A stretch of 7,041 nucleotides of DNA from JBBRLA01 sp038231615 (lineage in GTDB: Bacteria; Myxococcota_A; Polyangia; Palsa-1104; JAEUJZ01). The first letter of the stretch is position 1, and each line of letters opens with the position of its first letter. The notes under the pieces are model-generated. The model saw only the letters and a program-made list of their open reading frames with translations. It was not told the origin of the DNA and ran no database searches. Below are positions 1-5,836 of the stretch, in pieces. The stretch lies in NCBI GenBank assembly GCA_038231615.1, contig JBBRLA010000461.1, positions 1 through 7,041 on the forward strand, written 5' to 3'. The translations under genes were made by a program, and so were the position numbers.

Positions 1-105
1 GAGGGATGGTCCCAAATCGGGACGATCTCCACTGGCCGCCTGTTCTCGTCGGTGCACAAAGATCCAGTCAGCTTTCGGTGGGTCGTGTCACCTGAACACG
101 GAATC
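1..105. other. Unidentified sequence beyond the drmB break
   Basis: These bases follow the drmB stop in drmB's direction of transcription but do not look like the remainder of drmB. I see none of the Cys pairs or the conserved DrmB middle region in any frame. The minus-strand frame in register with drmB stays open from after the stop to the window edge, and plus frames 1 and 2 are also open here, but no product is recognisable. A small hairpin is visible: GTCCC (9-13) and GGGAC (19-23) around a 5-base loop. The stretch may be the end of an insertion element or other inserted DNA, which is inference. Confidence 0.4.
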
Positions 106-175
106 AGTTGTCCACTACCTTCCGTCGCTGGTGACACCGGCTATTCTGTGCTCAGCGACGGTGAGTAGTTGTCCA
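106..175. repeat. Nested inverted repeats flanked by a 9-bp direct repeat at the drmB break
   Basis: AGTTGTCCA occurs at 106-114 and again at 167-175 in the same orientation. Between them are inverted repeats: CCGTCGCTG (122-130) pairs perfectly with CAGCGACGG (153-161), and the arms extend to 114-130 and 153-169 with 14 of 17 positions paired. A second perfect 8-bp inverted repeat, GTGTCACC (85-92) and GGTGACAC (130-137), overlaps the first. The drmB stop codon (141-143) lies inside this structure. A direct repeat around an inverted repeat is what a small mobile-element insertion with target duplication leaves. However, removing the 52-bp insert plus one repeat copy does not restore a DrmB frame, because a stop follows at once, so a larger element end or rearrangement junction is equally possible. 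No transposase is visible. Confidence 0.5.
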
Positions 176-791
176 GCATGGGACGCCGCTGCTTGCACGC
201 CGCGCAGAACACCGCCAGCTCGGCGAAGTCGCCGGTCGCCCCTTCCAAAAGCTTCAGGTCGCTCCCCTGGCAGCCGGCCTGCTGATGGACGAACGGGTGC
301 CAGGGCAGGTCCTGGATGTGCCCGTTCGGGCAGGCCATCACAAAGCGCACCGGGACGAAGTAGCTGCCCCCGGTCTTGCAGTCGTGGACGTAGCGCCCGG
401 CCTTGGTTTCGTCCATCGGTCCCCGCTTGGTCAGGCTGCGGCACTGGGGGTTTTGGCACACAAACCAGGAAGGGAACTCCAGCACCTGGATCCCGCAGGC
501 GCCCGAAGGATGTCGATCGTCCCCTGCCGGCGGCAGGACGAAGGGCTCCTGCCCCCGCAACTGCGGAAACCGCTTGCTCAGCAGGGCGCGCAGGCGCGGC
601 TCGTCGAAGCCGACCCGCCCCTTCTTGCCCCAGAACTCCAGCCCGCCGACCAGGACCGAGTCGCGCAGAAGGTCCACCATCGAGCCCGGACCGAAGGTGG
701 TGATGGCCTGGCTCTGCCGCACCTTGCCGTCGGCGGGCGGGTGCTCGCCCGACCTTCCGCCCGGCCGTCCCGGCGGCTTACCCCGGGCCAT
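141..791 (-). CDS. drmB: DrmB N-terminal fragment (DISARM core protein), truncated at 216 residues
   Basis: This is the N-terminal part of DrmB, the DUF1998-containing partner of the DrmA helicase in DISARM, a restriction-like anti-phage system. In characterised systems DrmA and DrmB form a complex that acts on incoming DNA. Visible hallmarks are RQSQAITTFGPGSMVDL at residues 25-41 followed by GGLEFW (49-54), a Cys pair at C112 and C117, C138, the stretch ACPNGHIQDLPWHPFVH (153-169), and C196-x2-C199. The ATG at 791 lies inside the 3' end of drmA (14-bp overlap) and has GGAGG 6 nt upstream, so translation is probably coupled. Homologues as I remember them are around 600 residues, so about two thirds is missing, including the DUF1998 region. 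The frame ends at TAG (141-143) within inverted repeats, just after C199. The protein is most likely non-functional. Family assignment is firm; loss of function is inferred. Confidence 0.87.
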   Translation of the reverse strand: MARGKPPGRPGGRSGEHPPADGKVRQSQAITTFGPGSMVDLLRDSVLVGGLEFWGKKGRVGFDEPRLRALLSKRFPQLRGQEPFVLPPAGDDRHPSGACGIQVLEFPSWFVCQNPQCRSLTKRGPMDETKAGRYVHDCKTGGSYFVPVRFVMACPNGHIQDLPWHPFVHQQAGCQGSDLKLLEGATGDFAELAVFCAACKQRRPMLDNYSPSLSTE

Positions 792-3700
792 TTTTTCCCT
801 CCTCGGATTCGTCGGCGGCCTTCAGCTTCACCTTGCACTTCCACAGATGGGTGGTCGCCTCCACGTCGCGCATGGACGTGGGCGCCTTGAACTTGGACCA
901 CAGAAGGCCCGGCTCCGGGGCGTCGGGCTCCAGCACCATGTAGAGCAGCGAACGCCCGCTTCCCGGCTCCAGCTTGGAGTAGCGCTCGATGGGCGTCTCG
1001 CTGTCCGGCTGCACCAGGGCCTCCCAGGCATCGATCAGGTTCTGGCCCTGACGCTTCACCTCCTCGCCGATCCGGGCGGCGTCCTCCGCGTTTTGCCCGG
1101 CGGATTCGTTGGCGGCTTTTTGGGCGATCAGGTCCACCGCCCGCTGGGCCACCGCCTTGTGGGCGCCGATGCCCCGGACGGCGCCCGGCGGGGTCAAGGC
1201 CGGCGCCCCCAGCCTGCTCATGGCGACCAGAAGGCCCGCCAGGCCGCGGTCCAGGGCCGGCGCCGAGAAGGGCGTTACGCTGGTCGCCTCGACGCGGCGA
1301 TACAGACACTCATGGTCAGCGGAAAACCGCTCGTAATGGGAGCGGTCGCGGGCCTTGAACAGATTGAACACGGTCACCACCGCACCCGGGCGTGCGCTGT
1401 CGCGCCCCACGCGGCTGGAGGCCTGGATGTACTCGCTGACGGTCTTGGGCTGGCCGGCGATGACCATCAGGCCCAGCCGGTCGATGTCCACGCCCACCGA
1501 GATCATGTTGCTGGCCAGCACCACGTCGACATGGTCCAGGTGGACGTGGGGCAGGGCGAGCACGTCCTTGGTCCTGGCGATGCTCGCGGTGACCTCGCGG
1601 CTGGTCAGCTCCGCGGGCTCGTACTTGATGAGGCGGCTGCGCACCCAGGGATGGTCGCCGACATAACCGACCGGGGTGCGGTCCCGCGGGTCCTTGTTGC
1701 ACCGACCGTAGATCTCGTCTTCGAGGAGGCGCCTCATGCCGCCCAGCTCGCGCAGGCTGTTGAAGTAGCCCACCAGGGTCATGTAGGCATCGGCCACCTG
1801 CTGCTTCCCCGCGTCAGGCTCGAAGCAGCGCTCGGCCCCGCCGAGCAGCGCGACGTAGGTGCGGATCAGGATGGCCTTCATGGCCCTGCTGGGGGCGGCC
1901 ACGCCGATGTAGAGCCGGCCCGGCCCGGCACGGTCCACCTTGGCGAAGAAGGTCTCCGAGTCGTCGATGCCCTGGGGCGGGAACATCTGCATCCGCTCGC
2001 GCCCGAACAGGGCGCGGACCTGCTGTTCGGCGCGGCGCACGGTGGCGGTGGAGGCGATGATCTTGGCCGGTCGCCGCCGGCCCTCTTCCTCGCGCATGCA
2101 CAGCTCGCCGATGCCGGTCTCGTAAAGCCCCACCATGGTCCCCAGGGGCCCGGAGATGAGGTGCAGCTCGTCCTGCACGACCAGCTCCGGCGGCCTGAGC
2201 CCCTGCGGCAAGAGGGTGTCCTTCTTGCCGGGCGCGCCGTCCATTGGGCCGAAGAACTCCCGACCGTTTTTGCTGTGGACTTTTCCGAAGAGCATGCCGG
2301 TCCGCCCGCGCCAGGGCAGCATGGCGAACTTGTCCACGGTGGCGACCAGGAAGCAGGGCAGCTCGCGGTACACGTGCTCGTCCACGAAGAGGACCGGGAT
2401 GCCGTCCGGGTTCCTGCCGGCGGCGAAGCTGCACTTGAAGTCGGCGCACCCGACCAGCGTGCGCAGCGGTGCGGACAGGTTCGGCAGCACGGTCAGGGAA
2501 TCGGGAGTGACGGCGGCGCCGCACCACGGGCAGCCGGGCAGCGGAAAGGGCGAGTGTCCTCGCCCATTCTTGTAGTCGCGGACCTCCTCGACGACCTGCG
2601 CCATGGTGTTGGCGGTGGCCGAGCGGCCGACCCACAGTCCGATCGAGAAGCGCTCCGCCCCGAGCTTCGCCGGCTCCTTCTGCCGCAAAAGCTCCAGCGC
2701 GCAGATCAGCGTCGCGGCCCGTCCGAGCTGATCCAGGGTCAGGAGCCGCAGGGTGTAGCGCAGGAGCACCGTCACCCCCAGCCCTCCGTCAGGACGTTCG
2801 ACGCCGCGCAGACGGCGCAGGAGCAGGGCGAAGGCGATGACCCCCAGGTAAGCTTCGGTCTTGCCGCCTCCGGTGGGGAAGAAGATCAGCTCGACGATGT
2901 CCCGGTCCCGGTGGCCGTCGTCCTCGATGCCGCACAGGTTCAAGAGCACGAAGGCCAGCTGGAACATACGCCACGACGGCGCCTTGCCGTCCTTGTAGCG
3001 TTCGGGGCTGCGCTGCCTGGCTGCCATGGCCATGGCGCGATTGGCCAGGCGGAACGCATCCAGCACGCCGGGCTCCCTGGCGAGGAGCCGGATGCCGCTC
3101 TCGATCCGCTTGCAGGCGGTCTCGGCGCGGAACATGAGCATGTCCCGGGTCTCGCCCCGCCTGTCGGTGTCCAGGGGGACCCCGCGCTTCTCCGCGATGA
3201 AGGCGCCGTAGGCCGAGACGATGGGCAGAAGGGCCTTCTCCACAGCGGGGCCGTCTCCGAGTTCGGCCAGCGCCTCCATCCCGGTCTCGACCCCGGCGAC
3301 CTCGTGGGTCTCGACGCGGGGGACGATGGACCGGGGGATCCAGGTGGTACAGGCGCCGACGGCATGGCCGTCCTTTTGCAACGCGACGGCGGATACCCCG
3401 TGCCCGACGGCCCACTCCAGACAGTGGCGGAACTGGAGGTCGGCGATCTGATCGTCTTCCTGATCGGATCGCTCGTCGCGGCGGTTGGGGCGGGGGACCA
3501 GCCCCTCCGGATGGCGCACGGTCAGGGCCACCTGGAAGATGCACTGCTCCTCCAGGCGAGGCCCCGGCTCCCGGCGGTTGACCGCGAACAGGGACACGGC
3601 GCGAATGCCGGCGGGCAGGCCCGGGGCGTCTGCGTGGCGCAGGTGGCCTTCCAGCCAGATGCCGGGGGCGACCTCCCAGCCCTTGCGCAGGGCGTCGCCG

Positions 3701-4143
3701 TCCAGGCGGACCTCGTGCTCGATGGGCGGGACCGGGATGCGCTGCCAGTGCGCCGCGCGGGATGAGATGCGGCCCTTCTGGTCTCCCGCGGCCTTGATCG
3801 GGACGGCGGCGTACTCGGCATAGGACAGTCGAACGCTCAACGTGTCGCCCGAGGCGGGGACCAGGACCGAGAGCCCCAGGGAGGCGGGATAGCGCTTGGG
3901 CGCCTTGGGCACGTTCTCCTGCGCCCCCATCTCGCTGTCGTCCTCGTCGTCGCCGGCCCCGGCGTCGTCATCGTCCTCCTCCGGCGGCACCGGCGGGGCG
4001 TCCTCCGGGGCCAGAAAGCCGGTCAGATACCAGCGCAGCGGAGAGAAGGGCAGCACCTCGGTCGAACCCGGGTCGCGATTGAAAGGACCGACCAGGTCCG
4101 CTTCCAGGTTATGAAGGAGGTGCTCGCGGACGGCGGTGCTCAT
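778..4143 (-). CDS. drmA: DrmA, DISARM system SF2-type helicase
   Basis: DrmA is the large ATP-dependent helicase or translocase of the DISARM anti-phage system and works with DrmB. The protein is 1121 residues, a normal length. It opens with the family N-terminus (SPLRWYLTGFLAP, 34-46) and an acidic low-complexity stretch (55-70). Walker A is PTGGGKT (423-429, K428). Motif II is QDELH (D658, E659), followed by ISGPLG. STAT (698-701) fits motif III, SVGVDID (882-888) motif V, and QASSRVGR (907-914) motif VI. The family-specific RDRSHYERF...TSVTPFS block is at 932-960. Four cysteines, C538-x2-C541 and C566-x4-C571, suggest a zinc ribbon between motifs I and II. The frame is open further upstream to 4275, but the ATG at 4143 is chosen because GGAGG lies 4 nt before it and the DrmA-like sequence begins there; the upstream residues are unlike the family. 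It overlaps drmB by 14 bp. No drmD, drmE or methyltransferase gene lies upstream in the window. Confidence 0.94.
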   Translation of the reverse strand: MSTAVREHLLHNLEADLVGPFNRDPGSTEVLPFSPLRWYLTGFLAPEDAPPVPPEEDDDDAGAGDDEDDSEMGAQENVPKAPKRYPASLGLSVLVPASGDTLSVRLSYAEYAAVPIKAAGDQKGRISSRAAHWQRIPVPPIEHEVRLDGDALRKGWEVAPGIWLEGHLRHADAPGLPAGIRAVSLFAVNRREPGPRLEEQCIFQVALTVRHPEGLVPRPNRRDERSDQEDDQIADLQFRHCLEWAVGHGVSAVALQKDGHAVGACTTWIPRSIVPRVETHEVAGVETGMEALAELGDGPAVEKALLPIVSAYGAFIAEKRGVPLDTDRRGETRDMLMFRAETACKRIESGIRLLAREPGVLDAFRLANRAMAMAARQRSPERYKDGKAPSWRMFQLAFVLLNLCGIEDDGHRDRDIVELIFFPTGGGKTEAYLGVIAFALLLRRLRGVERPDGGLGVTVLLRYTLRLLTLDQLGRAATLICALELLRQKEPAKLGAERFSIGLWVGRSATANTMAQVVEEVRDYKNGRGHSPFPLPGCPWCGAAVTPDSLTVLPNLSAPLRTLVGCADFKCSFAAGRNPDGIPVLFVDEHVYRELPCFLVATVDKFAMLPWRGRTGMLFGKVHSKNGREFFGPMDGAPGKKDTLLPQGLRPPELVVQDELHLISGPLGTMVGLYETGIGELCMREEEGRRRPAKIIASTATVRRAEQQVRALFGRERMQMFPPQGIDDSETFFAKVDRAGPGRLYIGVAAPSRAMKAILIRTYVALLGGAERCFEPDAGKQQVADAYMTLVGYFNSLRELGGMRRLLEDEIYGRCNKDPRDRTPVGYVGDHPWVRSRLIKYEPAELTSREVTASIARTKDVLALPHVHLDHVDVVLASNMISVGVDIDRLGLMVIAGQPKTVSEYIQASSRVGRDSARPGAVVTVFNLFKARDRSHYERFSADHECLYRRVEATSVTPFSAPALDRGLAGLLVAMSRLGAPALTPPGAVRGIGAHKAVAQRAVDLIAQKAANESAGQNAEDAARIGEEVKRQGQNLIDAWEALVQPDSETPIERYSKLEPGSGRSLLYMVLEPDAPEPGLLWSKFKAPTSMRDVEATTHLWKCKVKLKAADESEEGKNGPG

Positions 4144-4147
4144 TTGG

Positions 4148-4152
4148 CCTCC
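4148..4152 (-). promoter_or_regulatory. Ribosome binding site of drmA
   Basis: GGAGG on the minus strand sits 4 nt before the ATG at 4143-4141. It decides the start of drmA against the longer open frame that reaches 4275, whose extra 44 residues are not DrmA-like. Confidence 0.7.
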
Positions 4153-4258
4153 GGTGGGGGCGGCCAGGATATCCGACACCGCTGACGAAGAGCAAGTCTT
4201 CCTGTAGCGCACCATTGACCGACGTTGCGCTGCCGGGGAGGCTCTGCTAATCAGGGCC

Positions 4259-4360
4259 ATGCGCCGTCGCTTCAATGTCTCCGGTATTTGCTTTCCCGAC
4301 CGGCACTACATGCTGCCGCCGCTGCCGCGCCTGCCCTCTCCTCGAACTGGTAACGCCTGA
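4259..4360 (+). pseudogene. Relic 5' end of an AAA ATPase gene, paralogue of the gene at 5837
   Basis: Codons 1-26 (4259-4336) encode MRRRFNVSGICFPDRHYM and a following proline/leucine-rich stretch. They match the N-terminus of the intact ATPase at 5837 at 25 of 26 residues, with only residue 10 (Ile versus Met) differing. At base level 67 of 78 positions agree, and all 11 differences are in third codon positions. The match ends abruptly after codon 26; seven unrelated codons follow to a TGA (4358-4360). The whole ATP-binding domain is missing, so this is a stump and not a gene. The near absence of replacement changes says the two copies diverged as working genes before this one lost its body. 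It lies head-to-head with drmA, 115 bp from its start, so the loss may have accompanied insertion of neighbouring DNA (inference). Confidence 0.82.
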
Positions 4361-4424
4361 CGCGGGCGATTCGCAATTGCAGCCCCATTGAAAAAATACA
4401 GTGAGGCACAATCTCTCTGTGTTC

Positions 4425-4458
4425 ACCTGTGCAGGTTGTGCAGCGCAGCACGCTGCGC
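4425..4458. repeat. Two short palindromes in the lipoprotein gene leader
   Basis: ACCTG (4425-4429) and CAGGT (4432-4436) form a 5-bp inverted repeat with a 2-nt centre. GCGCAGC (4443-4449) and GCTGCGC (4452-4458) form a perfect 7-bp repeat, also with a 2-nt centre. Both lie 26-60 bp before the lipoprotein ATG. The tiny centres suit protein-binding sites better than RNA hairpins. Their role is unknown. Confidence 0.45.
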
Positions 4459-4484
4459 GATAGTCTGCCGCACGGAGGATCTCC

Positions 4485-4961
4485 ATGACCAAACACCCGA
4501 GCTTGCTTCTGTGTCTTTTGCCCCTCGCCTTCTCCCTGCCTATCGGTTTCGCGGGGTGTGGCGGGGGCGGGGGCGGCAATCCTGACCTCAGGGGCATCAA
4601 TCCTGACCTCAGGGGCATCAATCCCGTTCCCGTTGATCATATGCTGGCACAGGCGCAGGCGACGACATTCAACGCCCACGCCTTCTACGGGTTCAATTTC
4701 GTGCTTCCGGCTCAAGCATCGGTCAACTTCAGTGTGAGTGAGACGACCACTGATACCTGGAACGTCGCCATCTGGAACGATACCCAGTGGACCTCATGGC
4801 AGAATGGCACCGCCAATCAGCCGACGGCTGACCCTCACAATAACGTGATGAGCGTCACGGACTCGGCGACCCTGCCCGCTGGCTCATGGTGGCTTGGCTT
4901 CCGTTGCGACAACGCCCTTGAGCGGTGCATGTTCGTCTTCAATCTCGACGCTACCTACTGA
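4485..4961 (+). CDS. Small orphan lipoprotein, beta-rich, unknown function
   Basis: The product is a 158-residue protein with a type II (lipoprotein) signal peptide: basic start (K3, H4), hydrophobic core at about 7-22, and lipobox FAGC with the anchor cysteine at C25. A glycine run follows, then a tandem heptad NPDLRGI twice, encoded by an exact 21-bp repeat, giving a flexible tether. The rest (about 55-158) is rich in aromatic and Ser/Thr residues and reads as a beta-sandwich, ending WWLGFRCDNALERCMFVF with C141 and C148 placed to form a disulfide. It should sit on the periplasmic side of a membrane. GGAGG (4474-4478) lies 6 nt before the ATG. The C-terminal domain vaguely recalls secreted pre-peptidase-type beta domains, but I do not recognise the family. 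Its base composition is less GC-rich than drmA's, suggesting separate origin. It appears to be monocistronic; the next gene starts about 125 bp downstream. Confidence 0.75.
   Translation: MTKHPSLLLCLLPLAFSLPIGFAGCGGGGGGNPDLRGINPDLRGINPVPVDHMLAQAQATTFNAHAFYGFNFVLPAQASVNFSVSETTTDTWNVAIWNDTQWTSWQNGTANQPTADPHNNVMSVTDSATLPAGSWWLGFRCDNALERCMFVFNLDATY
4578..4619 (+). repeat. 21-bp tandem direct repeat, two exact copies, inside the lipoprotein gene
   Basis: The unit at 4578-4598 is repeated exactly at 4599-4619, and the first five bases (AATCC) start a third copy. Being a multiple of three, it keeps the frame and adds one NPDLRGI heptad per copy just after the lipidated cysteine. Copy number could vary by slippage and change tether length (inference). 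Confidence 0.9.
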
Positions 4962-5007
4962 GCCGTTTCTGTGGGCAGCACCACCGTCTGAACGGCATCA
5001 TGGGTTA

Positions 5008-5043
5008 CAGTTTTTCAGCCCCGAGTGGGCAAAACTGATCAGT
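5008..5043. repeat. Hairpin and adjoining palindrome between the lipoprotein and antitoxin genes
   Basis: CAGTTTT (5008-5014) pairs with AAAACTG (5031-5037). Inside, GCCC (5018-5021) pairs with GGGC (5027-5030) around a 5-base loop, so the stem has 11 pairs with a three-base bulge on one side. The perfect palindrome ACTGATCAGT (5034-5043) overlaps its 3' arm. The hairpin lies 47 bp after the lipoprotein stop and could end that transcript, but no T run follows on either strand. The palindrome, 44 bp before the antitoxin start, is a reasonable operator for autoregulation by the toxin-antitoxin complex. Both roles are inferred. Confidence 0.4.
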
Positions 5044-5086
5044 ACCCGAAGCTGGATTGATTCTGGCCCTCATGGGGGGTAGGGTT

Positions 5087-5329
5087 ATGGTCATGTCAAG
5101 TGCCGTGCGAGTGAAGACGACGATCCTGCCTGGAGGCCGGATCGAGATCACCGATCCTCACTTCCTGCCCGGGGAGTCCGTGGAGGTGATTGTCATCGCA
5201 CCACATCTGCCTTCGGTGAAGGCACGCTCGGTGGTGGATATCCTGGATGAGGCGGAGGGCCACAGGCTCTTCAAGACAGCCGAAGAGGTAGACGCCTATC
5301 TGCTGAAGGAGCGGGAATCTTGGGACTGA
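5087..5329 (+). CDS. Antitoxin of a PIN-toxin module, AbrB/MazE-like in form
   Basis: This 80-residue protein starts with a short beta-rich half (VKTTILPGGRIEI ... GESVEVIVIAP) that resembles the small DNA-binding barrels of AbrB/MazE/VapB antitoxins. It ends with a helical acidic tail (RSVVDILDEAEGHRLFKTAEEVDAYLLKERESWD) of the kind that wraps the toxin. I recall similar proteins encoded immediately upstream of PIN toxins, and the neighbouring gene is a PIN toxin. The expected role is to neutralise the toxin and repress the shared promoter. ATG at 5087 is chosen because the G-rich tract 5074-5084 lies just before it; ATG at 5093 is equally plausible (78 residues), while ATG at 5072 and TTG at 5057 have no ribosome site. 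Its stop overlaps the toxin start by 10 bp. Assignment to a named antitoxin family is uncertain. Confidence 0.82.
   Translation: MVMSSAVRVKTTILPGGRIEITDPHFLPGESVEVIVIAPHLPSVKARSVVDILDEAEGHRLFKTAEEVDAYLLKERESWD
5306..5322 (+). promoter_or_regulatory. Shine-Dalgarno and TTG start of the toxin gene
   Basis: AAGGAG (5306-5311) lies 8 nt before TTG (5320-5322), inside the last codons of the antitoxin. No ATG is available before the first PIN motif, so this rare start codon is supported. A weak start codon coupled to antitoxin translation would keep toxin output below antitoxin output. Confidence 0.75.
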
Positions 5330-5760
5330 GCCTGCCGGCCTCCGGCTCCGTCTACCTGGATGCCAACTGCATCATCTACAGTGTCGAGAAGATCGAACCT
5401 TACGCCGCTCTCCTGCAACCGATATGGCGCGCAGCCGGCCGGGGTAATTTCTCGCTCATCGGCAGCGAGCTTTTGATCCCGGAAACACTGGTAAAGCCAA
5501 TGCAGCGAGGAGATAGCGTCCTTGAGGCTACATTCCGTTCGCTGCTCTTCCACTCCCGCGAGTTCCGCCTCCTGCCGATCACGACTGGCATTTTGGAGGA
5601 CGCCGCTCGTCTGCGCGCCACGATTGGACTTAAGACACCCGATGCCATTCATGTTGCCACCGCGATCGAGGCGGGTTGTGGTCTCTTTGTGACCAACGAT
5701 CTCGGGCTGCGTCGGGTAATCGGATTGCCGATGATCCTGCTCTCCGAAGTCCGCACATAG
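5320..5760 (+). CDS. PIN-domain ribonuclease toxin (VapC-like)
   Basis: This is a 146-residue PIN-domain protein, the usual size of VapC-type toxins, which are Mg2+-dependent ribonucleases that cleave tRNA or rRNA and stop growth when freed from the antitoxin. The acidic catalytic residues are in place: D14 in YLDAN, E55 in the SELLIPETLVKP segment, D108 in TPDAIHVATA, and D127 in FVTND. The active site therefore looks intact. The start is TTG at 5320 with AAGGAG 8 nt upstream, overlapping the end of the antitoxin gene by 10 bp, a typical toxin-antitoxin arrangement with antitoxin first. The specific RNA target cannot be read from the sequence. Confidence 0.92.
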   Translation: MGLSLPASGSVYLDANCIIYSVEKIEPYAALLQPIWRAAGRGNFSLIGSELLIPETLVKPMQRGDSVLEATFRSLLFHSREFRLLPITTGILEDAARLRATIGLKTPDAIHVATAIEAGCGLFVTNDLGLRRVIGLPMILLSEVRT

Positions 5761-5836
5761 GGGTCCAGGCTTCGTCGATGACGAGGATGTTGGCGGGCTT
5801 GATACCCCCTCGCCCGTCCGCGTGGTATGGCAAGGC
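5761..5836. other. Short gap before the ATPase gene, with possible antisense receiver-like remnant
   Basis: This 76-bp gap has no recognisable promoter. The minus strand reads GIKPANILVIDEA across about 5773-5811, which resembles the first strand of a response-regulator receiver domain (KPANILVVDD). The resemblance is only about ten residues, and the frame runs into shadows of neighbouring genes, so it may be chance. Confidence 0.2.

Larger units (their letters stand above)
4144..4484. other. Divergent intergenic region between drmA and the lipoprotein gene
   Basis: These 341 bp hold the upstream region of drmA (4144-4258), the ATPase 5' relic (4259-4360, annotated separately), and the leader of the lipoprotein gene (4361-4484). 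The drmA promoter should lie in 4144-4258. The best match I see on the minus strand is TTGCTC (-35) with GATATC (-10) and a 16-nt spacer, only 3 of 6 matches each, so no promoter is called. GGATATCC (4167-4174) is a perfect 8-bp palindrome, and AGCGCA (4206-4211) with TGCGCT (4226-4231) forms a short inverted repeat; either could be an operator. On the plus strand TTGAAA (4388-4393) could be a -35, but no good -10 follows at the right distance. Confidence 0.4.

Noticed and set aside
85..175. Integron attC site
   Set aside because: The hairpins here lack the paired GTTRRRY and RYYYAAC core sites and no integrase or cassette gene is visible.
131..890. Plus-strand frames over drmB
   Set aside because: They are shadows of drmB; their products are Arg/Pro/Ala-rich with no motifs.
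403..3765. Plus-strand open frame of 1120 codons
   Set aside because: It runs antisense to drmA and exists because high GC suppresses stops on the opposite strand. Its translation is a low-complexity mix of Gly, Ala, Asp and His without domains, while the minus frame has all helicase motifs.
4160..4205. drmA promoter TTGCTC-16-GATATC
   Set aside because: Only three of six bases match in each box, which is expected by chance in a region of this length.
4144..4275. Upstream extension of drmA to a start at 4275
   Set aside because: The extra 44 residues are Arg/Ser-rich, unlike DrmA, and overlap the ATPase relic on the other strand. The ATG at 4143 has GGAGG in front and begins DrmA-like sequence.
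4272..4715. Minus-strand frames of 124 and 147 codons over the relic and lipoprotein start
   Set aside because: They are antisense to the ATPase relic and to the signal peptide of the lipoprotein. The similar antisense sequence at 5850-5920 only mirrors the paralogy of the plus-strand genes.
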